Part shown: piece by piece, positions 1-28,028 of the stretch
Numbering within the stretch: position 1 is the stretch's first letter
Layout of the letters: the number at the start of each line of letters is the position of its first letter
From: Piscicola geometra
Taxonomy: Eukaryota; Annelida; Clitellata; Hirudinida; Piscicolidae
Assembly (NCBI GenBank): GCA_943735955.1
Contig: OX030961.1
Location: forward strand, 6,206,420 to 6,270,419
DNA length: 64,000 nt
Reading direction: 5' to 3'
Program-made: the position numbers and the translations under genes
Notes under the pieces: model-generated
The model's database searches: none
What the model was told of the DNA's origin: nothing
Seen by the model: only the letters and a program-made list of their open reading frames with translations

Positions 1-53
1 TCTCACAAGGTAATGTAACAATTGTAACATTGATACAAACATAAACATCTCAC

Positions 54-12298
<12,245 letters not shown>

Positions 12299-12717
12299 TT
12301 TGACAAATAATCAGTGATAAAAATGTGTAAAGAATGCAAAAAGTTATTTATTCTTGAATGGGAAGTGAAATATTTGGATGCATTGTATTATAAAATGAAC
12401 ATTTGTATTCTGATGTCACTATTGTATAGCTTACCATGAATGAGTAAATCAGTATTGGCTAAACAAACTAGCCATCATTGAATTTTCAATAATGATATAT
12501 TTACATATTCATTGACATTTAAAGACACCAAGGATATGCTATCAGTCCTAATTATGAGAATAAAATTTTATTTCTTTAATTGAAGATTATTTTTTTGAGG
12601 CTAAAAAAATATTTTTATTTGAAAATAAAATAAATTATATAAATATATCTACTCTTTTGCACCTGTAGTCAGTAGGTTCGCTTTTAATTTGATTAATATT
12701 ACTAATTATAGATTAAG
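12299..12717. promoter_or_regulatory. Shared upstream region of two divergent genes
   Basis: These 419 bp separate the start codons of WDR7 (-) and the GH172-type gene (+). The stretch is AT-rich. I could not pick out a convincing TATA box or initiator for either gene. The head-to-head layout suggests a bidirectional promoter; this is inferred from geometry only. Confidence 0.45.
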
Positions 12718-15096
12718 ATGGAATATACACTGAAATTAATAAAACTCTTATTTTGCAAATACAATTTAGTAATTTTATTATCAGGGGCTTTTACTTATTT
12801 ATATTTTTCTGTTTTTTACAATAGGTTCTTATTGCAAAATGAGATTTTAAATTATTGGCGGGTTAAGATAAGTCAAGAAGAAGAAGTTTATATTAGAAAA
12901 GACTTTAATAATAAATTAATTCAGTTTTCTGACATTTTACACGCAAGTAAATCACATCTAAGCCTTTCATATTTACCAAAGCGTTTGATAAATTCTAATT
13001 TTTATGAAATGACCACTGCTAACCCAAACACCAAGCATCCTTTGGGACCAGATTTCACATTTCATCTGGAGTATCATTCGAAAAAAGTTACGATTTTTGA
13101 TGACAATGGCTGTGGTTGTATTTATAGGCTCTATTTGCTGCCTTCTTTCACAGGAGTGGAAGATAGAATTGATCGACTAACTACTGAGTATTTGGAAAAT
13201 GTTTCCATAGAAATGATACTAGATGATGAATCATATTCTTATAGTTTAAAACAGATAGCCGAAGCTGAATACTCGCCATTTTTGTCACCAATTAGTTCCA
13301 AAAATGAAAAACCAAAGTCCGGCATTGGTTCCTATTACCCTTTTTGCTATTACAAAAAAGCCTTAATTTATTTGATAAACGACCACGATCATCCTAAAAA
13401 TCTTCTCAACTTGACCGTTGACTGCATCAGCAATGAAATCAGATGCCCTGTCAAACAGTACGCATCAATCTCTTATCTCAGTCTGCCCAGAGGATCGCAC
13501 TTTGACGCTAAACAAGTTAACGCTGACAACCTAAATGATTTGCACAAATTAAGCACACTTCTAAACTATCCAAATACGCATGGTCCTAGTTACGACAACG
13601 AGTGCATTCTACAGTGCGAAGAAGTCTCCAGACACTCTCCCCTGCTCCTCTTCCACCAGGAAGGTCAAGAAGGAGTAATATCGTCCATTTCAATCAACTT
13701 TATCGATGCATACAACCAAGATATCTTAGAAAACTGGGAAGGCTTTTTCCTGAGCGTGTATGTTGATGGCGAAACAGAGGCAAGTTTGAATGTGAGTTTG
13801 AGTTTGTTGTTCGTGACTGAGGGCTTTGCGAACGAATACAAAGGGGCAGCATTTGGAAGAACAAAGAAAAAGTGCAACTACTACAAAAAATATAGCTACT
13901 TCGCTCGAAATAACTTCAGGACTGGTTACTTCAATTTACCAATTCCGTTCTGGAACAAAGTCGAAGTGATTGTTTCAAGTTTTAGAAGAGATAACGACAA
14001 CACACTTGCTTGCTTCCAAGTCTTACACGGCAAAAACCTTTACGATCGAGCTTTGACCGGTCATCTTCGCTCGAAACAAATCTTCCACGATGGGCAGACA
14101 GATAAGTGGCGAGAGGTGCTGAGTGTCGAGAGAGGGTGGGGACATTTGGTCGCAGTGCTGGTGGGCATTCGAAACATGAGACCGAACCTGGAAGGGTCGT
14201 TGGTACAGCGGTGGGCTGGTCTCCAGGCAGACCCGGTCATCTACGTGGATGCAAGCTACGAGCCCCGTGTCAAAGGAACAGGCCTCGAAGACTACTTCAG
14301 CTACGCACACGGATTCGCTGGGGCCGAAAACTCGAGTTACAGTTTCGTTGGAGTGCCATATGCCTTCTACGACTCCCGATCTCGAGCCAACAACTGGATC
14401 TGCTACAGACAACATCTCTTGGACCCTGTGTCCTTTGATGAAAGCCTGCATTTTGCGATGGAAGGCACGGGGGAAGAAGAATTCATGCAAGAAGCTCAAC
14501 CAATCAGCTATCAAGACTTTTTCCAGAAATCGCTCAGACGAGAAACAGTGTTTCAGTATTTGAGCTTTTATTATTACAGAGAGCACCAAGCGGATTATTA
14601 TGAGAAGAAGTCGTGTGATAAGTTGGTGTTTGGAGAGGAGAGCAGCTTGTTCAGTCACTCCTTCAAGTCAGTCGGAAACCCCCGTCGTTTTGGCAAAAGT
14701 AACCTCAAATTCATCGGAGACTCTAAATACAACAAGAACACACAAACCATTGAGGGTTTGGCTTTCGCAAACGGCTCACAATTTAGTTTCACTTTTAAAC
14801 TTCCAAAAACAGCATCGAAAAGAAAACTCTTGTTGAATCAAATCGTCTACTCTCCTCCATTCTTGTGGAACTCTAGGATTTCAATAGTCGTTAACGGCGT
14901 CAAACTGGACACTTGGACCGTTGCCATGGGATCGACCAACGATGAGTACTCTCTCAGGAACCAGTCGATCGGCCTCGCTGACCAAATTATCTCTCCGTTT
15001 GCCAGTGATTCGCATGATTCGTTCGATTTTGAGTTTAATCTTTTGAACGTGTACTTTCCTGTCTCTCTTGAACTATGTTCTTTACCCTTATATTGA
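12718..15096 (+). CDS. DUF2961 / GH172-type protein, single exon, N-terminal membrane anchor
   Basis: One uninterrupted 792-residue frame. Residues about 15-35 form a hydrophobic segment after a short basic N-terminus, as in a type II membrane protein or signal anchor. The body looks like DUF2961, the family now called GH172, whose characterised bacterial members are fructofuranosidases or difructose-anhydride enzymes (family knowledge). Visible signatures are DDNGCGCIYRLYLLP (from residue 128) and the strongly conserved GTGLEDYF at residues 520-527, followed by an aromatic-rich GFAG and SYSFVGVPYAFYDS region. Bacterial members are usually much shorter; here the core seems split by long insertions. 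It is the only intronless long gene in a window where neighbours have 11 to dozens of exons. A poly(A) signal AATAAA lies at 15181-15186. Substrate is unknown in animals. Family call fairly firm, activity not. Confidence 0.85.
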   Translation: MEYTLKLIKLLFCKYNLVILLSGAFTYLYFSVFYNRFLLQNEILNYWRVKISQEEEVYIRKDFNNKLIQFSDILHASKSHLSLSYLPKRLINSNFYEMTTANPNTKHPLGPDFTFHLEYHSKKVTIFDDNGCGCIYRLYLLPSFTGVEDRIDRLTTEYLENVSIEMILDDESYSYSLKQIAEAEYSPFLSPISSKNEKPKSGIGSYYPFCYYKKALIYLINDHDHPKNLLNLTVDCISNEIRCPVKQYASISYLSLPRGSHFDAKQVNADNLNDLHKLSTLLNYPNTHGPSYDNECILQCEEVSRHSPLLLFHQEGQEGVISSISINFIDAYNQDILENWEGFFLSVYVDGETEASLNVSLSLLFVTEGFANEYKGAAFGRTKKKCNYYKKYSYFARNNFRTGYFNLPIPFWNKVEVIVSSFRRDNDNTLACFQVLHGKNLYDRALTGHLRSKQIFHDGQTDKWREVLSVERGWGHLVAVLVGIRNMRPNLEGSLVQRWAGLQADPVIYVDASYEPRVKGTGLEDYFSYAHGFAGAENSSYSFVGVPYAFYDSRSRANNWICYRQHLLDPVSFDESLHFAMEGTGEEEFMQEAQPISYQDFFQKSLRRETVFQYLSFYYYREHQADYYEKKSCDKLVFGEESSLFSHSFKSVGNPRRFGKSNLKFIGDSKYNKNTQTIEGLAFANGSQFSFTFKLPKTASKRKLLLNQIVYSPPFLWNSRISIVVNGVKLDTWTVAMGSTNDEYSLRNQSIGLADQIISPFASDSHDSFDFEFNLLNVYFPVSLELCSLPLY

Positions 15097-15645
15097 CCAT
15101 TTGCGATTATCTTTGTCTTTGTCTTTGCATCATGGTGAAAACTCTGGATCAAGTGAATTTTTATTATTTTTAAAGGTTTTAATAAATCAAATAACGAATC
15201 TCTTTCATATGGTAAGAAAACTCATAGTCGTGTGCACAAAAACTACCTTCATGCAGAACTAACGAATGTTTATGCCTAGCATTCTTATAGAATAAAAGTA
15301 TTCACATTCTATTATCATTACGTCATACTGTTTATTTTATTATTTACATATTACATATTTACATATATAACATCAACATCTATGCTAATATTTGTGAAAA
15401 TCCTTCGAAAAGACTTTGCAAGGAACTTTTATGAAGCAAATTCTTGTTCATACGTTAAATAAACGTAGGATGATTAACTGGAGCGTCGTACTCTCTAGTG
15501 AGAACGTTTTCTTTCTTACACTTCACCAAGTTACACAACTTGGCATTGGAAAAATTATCGTTTTTTTTGCATAAAATTCACTTAATCATGTTGAAAGGCC
15601 TTTTTTCATCTTTTGTTTTCTAGGTATAAAGCATAAATAAATTGG
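15097..15645. other. Spacer between the GH172-type gene and the PP1 regulatory gene
   Basis: AT-rich, 549 bp, no gene seen. It holds AATAAA at 15181 for the upstream gene and further AATAAA copies near 15290 and 15465. It must also contain the promoter of the downstream gene unless that gene has an unseen 5' exon. Confidence 0.6.
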
Positions 15646-19517
<3,872 letters not shown>

Positions 19518-22023
19518 GTTAGTGGAGGGGGGGTGGATGACCAGTGATGTGGTCGAATGAGTGGAAAATATATTGCATCAATTTATTTGAAAAAATGTTT
19601 TTCCATAGGTTGAGAAAGATACAAGATTTTTAAGTTGTGGAATGACTTTCTAGTTATTTTGATTTTTTAAAATGCACTTGAAAAATCTAAATTTATAAAT
19701 TTAATCGTTGTGCAAATTCATAAAATTCTTCCTTCACGTTTACCTTCCCAATTCAACAAATTATAAATCATCCATTAAAGTTTTTCTTTCCTTCAATTAA
19801 AAAAAAAGAAGAATTAATTTCATGAAACTTTCACAGATGAACATTTTTTATACATGTATACAAACGAAGAACACAAACAAAAATGTTGATGGCGACACGA
19901 TTTCGAGGGTAAATGAACAATTTTCACAATCACAGGATGTTATGACACGACGTGGCTACAAACAGTTTTCAAAACAACAAATAAGTTATAGAGAACCAAT
20001 AAATCAAATACAAAAATGTTTAATTTAAGAATAAAATAGATGAATAAAATAATATTTAATATATTTGTTATAATGAAGAACTGGTTAAGTGATAAAACAC
20101 TGAATAAATTAATGAAATGATTAATCAACAAGAAGTACTGACACTGCACAGTTCACCCACTTCTCAACTTCTACACCCACTGCCACGAAACGCCTATTCC
20201 ATTGGACCAAGCAACCAACCAGGCAGGCAGGCAGGCAGCTACTCAGTCGATTACTTCTGATCGCCACCTTCCGCTATTACCCCTCTATTTCGATAATATT
20301 TATTTTTACGTCTCTCGCCATTATCACCCTCGATAGCAAATATAGCAATTAATTTATAAAAAATATGTTTAAGCTAGCTGCATTTACAGAATTTAACGAA
20401 ATATATAAAATTACCAATTATTAAAAAAATGTTGTATTACTTGAAAAAATTAATCTATCAGCAAAATTTACAAAATAATACTCATAAAACTTTACATTTA
20501 GAGTGATTGGTTTCTTTTGAGACTTTTGTTGAAGAAGAAGAGTCACAAAAGTCCCTGTGTGAATCAAAATTGACGTTCTATTTATCTGTCAGTTTGCATA
20601 TGTCAATGTGGCTTTGTATACATTTCTGTGTATGAATGTTTATAAACCTGTGTATATGTGTTTCAATTGTTTTTCTATGTGTTTGTCTGTAAGTCATTAA
20701 AATGCAATAAAGGCGGAGATTGGAGCGAGGGACAACGCAGAGATAACAACACTGCAACAACAACACAATTGACACTTGCGCTAAATACTATGTCATTATC
20801 ATCCTTGTGGCTGTGTTTGTGTAAGTATGTGTTTATAAACGGGTGAATATTTGTATTTGTATGGGTATATGACTGTGAATGCGTGAAAAATAGATTAAAA
20901 TAAAATATTCATCAGATTTATAACTTAAATATATTAAAATAATTACTAAAACAATGTATTTATAGTATGCAAAGATTAGGTGTGTGTATGTGTGTTGTTT
21001 AAGCCAACTGATTAATTCGTTTTCCATGTACCTCAACATTAACCTCATGGCTATACACGAGTCTTGTTTCTCATTATTAGTCCCATTATTTTAACAAATA
21101 TTACTTTTTTCTTTCTTTTTTGAGAGCTTTAAAACACATTTTCACTTTTTTATTTGGACAGAAGTTGTGGCGAAAATTTAAGGGCAATGAATAAAGAAGT
21201 TTGGAATGGTTTTATAAGGATTAAATTGCCTTTTTTATCGGATATATACTTTCTATTCAGTTTTCCTTTTAAATTATTTTTTAGGGCCTGTCGAAGTTTA
21301 AAAGACACACTGTAATATTAAATCACTAACTTCAAAACTAGTTTCCAAAAAGTAAACTAGCTTGTGCTCTAAATCACGTTCAAAATAAACACACTCGTAC
21401 CCAGCTTCACTGCACCCTAAAACGGCTTAATCACTCTCTCAGGCATCCCTTCCCACCACCACCAACACCACTCTCACTCACACGACAGTCTCTGTTTTGA
21501 ATCTTTTGTTGAAGTTTCATTAATCTTTAATGTCTCTCCTTAAAGTTTAAAAATATTGGAAAAGTAATTTTAAATAAATATTTTTAATTTGGTTGTTTTA
21601 TATCATTTGTATTCGACTTTTTCGGCTTTAAATATTTAACTCCCCAAATATTTAACTAGTCAAGTAAACCAGTCATAAACTCCTAAAGCGTATGTTTCAT
21701 CATTCCAGCATGGGAACGAATTCTACCAGCTAGTTATGTTTCGAATAAAAATTAAAACAAACATTTTGGTTTAATTTATTTCTTAAATCATCAAGATTAA
21801 AAATTAAAGGTTAAAACGAATATTTAATGACAGGTAAAAACACTCTTATTCTATATAAATAGTAAAGAAAGTATTTGTAAAGAATATTCAAAGACTAATA
21901 TATTTATAATCTAGATTTAAAAAAAGAAAGAAATTGAGTTATAAATTGTTTATGCAGCTAAAATACTAATAAAACTTTGAAATTATTCTCTAAGTATGCC
22001 TTTAATTTTTTTCTTTTGGTGTC
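19518..22023. other. 2.5-kb intergenic region between PPP1R16-type gene and FoxG
   Basis: No convincing gene on either strand. AATAAA copies at 19998 and 20030 could end the PPP1R16-type transcript; TTTATT at 21775-21780 (AATAAA on the - strand) could end the FoxG transcript. Around 20150-20290 the DNA is less AT-rich than its surroundings and holds an AGGC tetranucleotide run at about 20220-20240. The rest is AT-rich. Confidence 0.6.
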
Positions 22024-24788
22024 TCACTTAATTCCAAGAATTCTTTCGACCGTGAAAAGGGTTGTCTGTGACGTATTTGAAGTGTTGTGGCTTGTTGTGG
22101 TCAAAAGTAGGGTGGTTTTTTCATTTTTGTAATTCATCTTGTTGTCGCTACAACTATTGGGAAAAATATCTTTGACTTCAAGGGCCTTTCTTGTTGAATT
22201 ATATTCTGGACTTGTGTTGTTTCTGTTGGCGTAGACAGGTGCCTTAAGCTGCTGCTCCTCATGAAAGTCCTTGAGATTATGTTTGAGATTTTCTGGAAGA
22301 ATACTGTGGTTCGATTTTCTATTTTCAACCAAGCCATTAGTCGGCTCTTTTTGTTGGTAATTGTTGAAACTGTTGTAGCTGTTTGTTTTTTGTTGCCACA
22401 CTTGTTCAAACTTCAATTCAGCATTTGGAACTTTGTTGCTGTTTTCAAAAAGTGTATTTTTGTAGTTGTAGTTGTTATTGTTGTTATAGACATTAAATTT
22501 ATCATTATGATTATTGATACCCGCTTGCATTTTACTCTTAGTCAAGTAGTGGTAGACGTTTTGTCTGTAGTGTTGCATGAGTTGTTGTTGGTATAACTGC
22601 TGTAAGAACCTACTACAGTGGTTGTTGTACGAGTCGCACACAACACCGCCACTGTAGCTGAGATAGCGTTGATGCTGCACCAAAGCGGCAGCTCGGCGGG
22701 CGACAGCCAGTCTGGTCCGCACAGCCATCACTCCACAATGACTCCTTCTGCGCAACTTTCCCGTGCTGCCTCCGATGAAAACGTCGTCGGCTGAGGCATC
22801 GAGCATCCAGTAGTTCCCCTTGCCCGGGTCGTCGTAGTGGCGAGGCACCTTGACGAAGCACTTGTTGAGCGAGAGGTTGTGTCTGATGGAGTTTTGCCAG
22901 CCCTGCTTGTTCTGTCGGTAGTAGGGGAAGTTCTGCATGATGAACTCGTAAATGCCGTTCAGCGTCAGCCTCTCCGAGCCACTCGCCCTGATCGCCATCA
23001 TTATCATCGCGTTGTAGCTGTATGGCGGCTTCTCGTGAGTGGTTTCAGTGTTTTTGTCGTTGCTGTTGCTGTTGTGGTTGTTTTTGTTAGTTTTGTTGTT
23101 CGCTACTTTGTTGTTGTTGTTGTTGCTTGTGTTTATACTATTTGTTTGCTTGTCGCTAAGTTTTGAAACTTTTGTAAAACTTTTATTTTGATCCGGCGTG
23201 CTTTCAGGACTGACTTTCGCCATTTGATTCTTCAACGCCTTTTCAAGACCTCCATTTACTTTCACAAATTGCTTATTTGTATGCAACTCTGTAAAAAATA
23301 AATATTTTTTTTGGTCTTTTAAAAATATCGTAAAGCGCTACACCAATCAATCAAGCACTACTAGCGACAGTTAGGATAAACATTTATAATAAATTGGCTA
23401 ACACAGTCTACTGTCTAAACCATTATTGTCGGTAAATATTTACATGGGGATTTTGAACTATTTCAGACGCGCTTATAAAAATATTTTGTATTCATGTTAT
23501 TAGTTTTAAACTTTAAACCCTAAACATTATTGCCATGAGTGAAAACAAACAGATAATGTGTCTAAATATTTGGCTTGGGGTTATAAATTTACAAAAAATA
23601 GACATACTATTCTTATAAATCCATTCCTAAGCCATCAATAAAACTTTATATACCTTTGGAGTGACTTTCATCCGATTTGTTATAACCACCATCCTCATAA
23701 CCACGTCTATATTTTTGTTCTTTATAAGCTGCATTCTTCAAAAGTGACTTGTTTCCACTTTCTAGTGATAAAACCTTTTCATAATCATCATTATCATCAT
23801 CATCATCATACTCATCATCATTATCCTCATCATCTTCCTTCACCATACCTGTATAAAACCGGTCATCATCATTATTCTGACAACCTGCTAGATTATCCTT
23901 CAACCCATCTTCTTTATCAATTGTTTTCTTATTATATGAAACAGTGTCATCGTTATAGCAAGCATCCTCATCATCATCATCACCTCCATTCTCATCATAA
24001 TCTTTTTCATCATCCTCTTCTCCATCTCCATCATCATTATCAAAACTTGTTTTGATTTTCTCGTCAGCAACCACACTACCAGCATCCCGCCGCAGAGATG
24101 AATTGTCCTCATTATACTTAGCATCGCTACTATTTATAGTTTTATAAGTCTCCATTTTGATGCTATCTTTGCTTCTTTTGTTGTATTTTTTTGTATTTTT
24201 ATCACCGCAAAACTTGGGTCTCGGACATTTCTTTGCGTGTTGATTACTCATATCGCCACGATTCTCATCTCTAATGACACTTCTGTTACTAAAAGAATAA
24301 TTATTATTGTAATTGTTGCTGTTATTGATATTAACGATGCTTTTGTGATCATTATTATTATTATTTACATTATATTTTATAGCACATCTGGGGCTTCTAG
24401 AAAAATGACCCTCATCACCATGGCTACGTTCAGCCCCATGGTGGGCAGGGGTCTGAGTTAAGATTGAATATTCTTTAGGTACTTTGTAGTTGTTAGGTGA
24501 TAAGTTTGTGTTGTTGTAGTTGCTGTGAACTTGTTGCTGTGGCTTTTCCGACGGACTAACATAGTTGTTGTAGTTGTTGTAACTGAGGATGTTGTAGAAA
24601 GAGTTACTACTTGTTGTAGTGATGTTGTCTCTATTTCTTAATTGGTTTGTAGTGTTGTTGCTAGTGCTGTTGATGAAGGTGCTGTTGTTGTTGATGTCGT
24701 CGTTGTTGTAGCTGTAGTCAGGCAGTTTGATGATGTTGTTTTGAAGGATCGGTGACGTCAGACTGAAGGGCGTGTGAGTGAATGGCAT
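22024..24788 (-). CDS. FOXG: FoxG-type forkhead transcription factor, two exons
   Basis: FoxG proteins are DNA-binding repressors that pattern anterior neural tissue in bilaterians (family role). Exon 1 is 24788-23654, exon 2 is 23288-22024, phase 1 at the junction, 799 residues. The forkhead domain lies at about residues 463-562 (23036-22738) and includes [53 protein letters not shown] and the FoxG-specific extension [16 protein letters not shown]. The first residues, PFSLTSPIL (7-15), match the N-terminal eh1-like motif of vertebrate FOXG1, which supports this start. The C-terminus ends in a second eh1-like motif, FTVERIL (790-796), three residues from the stop. Between them are asparagine-rich stretches and a long Asp/Glu-rich block (roughly 23760-24030). 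Vertebrate FOXG1 is about 490 residues and has an uninterrupted coding exon, so the intron and length are unusual. Confidence 0.94.
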
Positions 24789-24990
24789 TCTTAGTTACTC
24801 TTTTAAAACCAAATATGATTTTGTCAACCTTTCCAACTACTTTTTAATATCAAAAATAATAATTTTAGGTATGTCTTTTTACGGATTTTAATCTTCTGAT
24901 TGAAAAATGAGTTTTAAACTTGAAAATATCGGCAAGGATAAGAAAGAAAATATCTGTTATAAGATTATTTTTTGAGTTTTTATGTTTACA

Positions 24991-25107
24991 TTTTTGTCAA
25001 ACTTTTAAATGTTCAAAAATTTTTGTCAAACTTTTAAATGTTCAAAAATTTTTGTCAAACTTTTAAATGTTCAAAAATTTTTGTCAAACTTTCAAATGTT
25101 CAAAAAT
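24991..25107. repeat. 29-bp tandem repeat upstream of FoxG
   Basis: Four copies with exact period 29, built on TTTTTGTCAAACTTTTAAAT followed by GTTCAAAAA; GTCAAAC recurs at 24996, 25025, 25054 and 25083. Confidence 0.93.
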
Positions 25108-25312
25108 TTAACAACAAACCCATACAACACCTATATAAATAGACACCAACAATTTTTTTGGCCCACACAGTCTACTCCCATTGGCTGTAGGTGGTTTGAT
25201 GGGCGGAGATTAGACAGTTTGATGTGTCAATCAAGCGTTCAGCAATTAAAACGGATAAATGAAATGTGAGGAGTTACAATTAATTGAGCTAATTGATTTT
25301 CTGGAAACTGTT

Positions 25313-25478
25313 TGTGTGTGTGTGTGTGTGTGCGTGTGTTTGAATATGTGTGTGTGTATTCAAATATGTGTTGGTATGTATTCATGTTTATGTTTGAATA
25401 TCTATGTGTATGTATGTTTATGTGAGTGTGTGTGTGTGTTTGTTTGTATGTATGTATGTGTATGTGTTTGTGTGTCCT
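25313..25478. repeat. Degenerate (GT)n/(GTAT)n microsatellite
   Basis: Interrupted GT dinucleotides with TATG and TTTG insertions, intergenic. Confidence 0.85.
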
Positions 25479-28028
25479 AGCATTTAGAGTATTTCATGAT
25501 AATTAATACATTAAAACCCTCCTACGGTGAAACGTTTTGTAGCTAAGTGGTCTAATGACAGCTCATCCAGTCGGAACCAATTCCGTTATCATGACGTGCA
25601 TTAGATGCGTCTTCGACAGTGATAAGAGTACAAAAATATGATCAATTAGTGGTTTGAATGGTTATATAACAACTTCAACACGTTATTAAACACTTTCTAT
25701 TGACTTTATTAACTTAATTTTATATCTTTTTTTGAAACTTGTTTTTGGACGTATAAAATTAAAAACTAGAATCGTGGTTTTTTTATACGAAAAAAAATAA
25801 AAAACGATTAAAATGGTTAGTTTCCCATTTCTCCGAAAGGATTTGAGACAGATAACGCAGTTTAACTGTGCAATTGATACACAGCAAGAAAAGTTACAAA
25901 TGTAATAAAATTCTAAATGTTATTAAAAAAACTTTAGAAATGTATTATTTATTTTTTTAATCTAACTTATAAATAACACTTTCAAAACTCAAGAAAACGT
26001 GTTTTAAGCAAAAAAAGTCAGTTTTAACTTAGAAAAATTCCCGGAAAGCATGAAGGTTTGTAGGCAGCCTCATTAGACAATGCCTGTGGTCATTCGAGAC
26101 ATTAGGCGTGGTGTATTGAACCTGCGAAATTCTTTAAAAATAAAAAGAAGAATGCCTTTAAAATTAGCTAGAGATGATAAAAGAATATTAAAAAATATTT
26201 AATAATAAATTAATTTAAGAATTAGATCAGAAGTATTCCAAGTCTAAACGATAAAATAAATGAAACCTACCCCCATCTTCTTCTTCTAAAAGTAAAAACC
26301 AAACTGTAAAACTTCTCAAAAGTATTAATATTTGTAAACTAAGCTAACCGCAAGATTCAGTAATGGCCGCTTCAAGCGTGTTTATGCGAGGAGATCATAA
26401 ATTGTAGTTGCCTCTGTACTAATGTAAATCTCTACAAGTGCCTCTGCTCTGAGCTCCATTAACTTGTTTGTATAATATTGTATCCTCGCTTTGAGCCTTC
26501 GAGGCGAGGGTTGAAGTTTGGAGACTTTATGCCTTTCGTAGTCCTGCTTTCAAACGATTTAAAAATCGAAAATCTGTAAAAAAATGTTTTTCCATCTTGT
26601 TCAACAAAAAGTTACTTTATGAAAAAATATTTTCACAAATCGATCGAACCTCTGGCCAGACACTAACCAAGACACCGAACAAACATCAACAAAGCGTGTT
26701 AAACAGGCGTCAAATGCGTAAACTTCCGTTACTAACGATGCCCTTTGCGGAATTAACGACGTGACGACATGATGCTGGGCAGGGCAGGTGCTGAGAGGCT
26801 GACAAGAGCTTGTGTGCCGCTGTCTTCTTGAATGTTTCGAAAAATTTAATTTTTTTAAAGTTTCAAAATATATTTGACCATTTTTCAATATTTAATATAA
26901 TTTTTAGCCCATATGTTTGTTTTATGTTTGTTTCAATTAAACTTTGAGCCTTTTTTAAAGACTGCTTTACTTTATCAATCGAATATATTATAAAAATTCA
27001 ATTTAAAATTAATTCAATTGTTTATTATGAATAATATGTAATTTTAATTAAATAATAGATCACAAAAACAGCTTGCTTTAGTTATTGTTAAGTCGACGTG
27101 TGAATCCAAATAGGTGTGTTTGTTAATGTGTGCTTTTGAATGTTTCTTATTCTTTATGTCTGGCAATAAACCACACGGGCGTTTATTTATTCTAGCTTAC
27201 TGTAGTTTATTCTATCAATTTGTCTTTAAAAAAAGTTTCTATTGAAATATCCAATATAATCACTCAAACCTTTCAATGGAATATTCATCTAAATTACTTG
27301 ATAAAATGAAACTAAGTATATAAAACTCAGAAAAGGGGCTTAAAAAATCAAAAACTGAGATTAAATCCAAACTAAATACGTTTGAAAGTTTAATGAAAAC
27401 GTTGTTTGCCAAAATAGGACCAGCATTTGTTGATGTTACGCTGGTGTCAACACTCTGAGAAGTTGCCAGAGCTGGAGGTCGAATAATTATTGAGTTTTTT
27501 GTTTGGGCGATGGTAACAACATTTATAAATAACAATATTTATAAATAATATTAAAATCTTATAAATATGAAAACCAGCTTATATCTTTAGACTTAAACTT
27601 TAATTTAATCTTACTTTTCTTTATCATTTTCAAATTGAAGAAACTTACAGAAATTTAAAATTTTGAAGTAGAGGTGCTTATCTTTTTTAAAACCAAAATT
27701 ATCTTCTTCAAATTCCTTCGATTTTGAAATATTTTTTGTTTAAAACCTTTAATTTCTGTTTTGAAACTATTTTTTTCATATTCACTGACACTCTAGCGAA
27801 CATTTTCGAATTTTCTTTCAGAAAAAAACTCTTAACATTAATTTGATTTGAAATTCTACAACTAACATTCAATACTTAAGATTGTGATAATTTCTTATTC
27901 AAATGTACCAAGTTTCAAGAGCATCAGAACAATCGTTTATTGCTGATTTAATGTTTTAAATATGATTTAACACGAAATGCATTAATTCTTTAATTATTAT
28001 AACCCTTGGGCACAAATGTATTTCCGAA

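Larger units (their letters stand above)
24789..28028. promoter_or_regulatory. 3.2-kb upstream region of FoxG, no gene seen
   Basis: The longest gene-free stretch of the window. Most is AT-rich, but islands of higher sequence complexity stand out at about 25535-25650, 26040-26115, 26340-26540 and 26690-26850. None has a usable reading frame or a tRNA-like fold that I could recognise, so conserved enhancers of the developmental gene next door are one explanation. It also holds the repeats at 24991 and 25313, listed separately. Confidence 0.4.

Noticed and set aside
19518..28028. Transposable element in the regions flanking FoxG
   Set aside because: No transposase or reverse transcriptase motif, terminal repeats or target duplications were visible.
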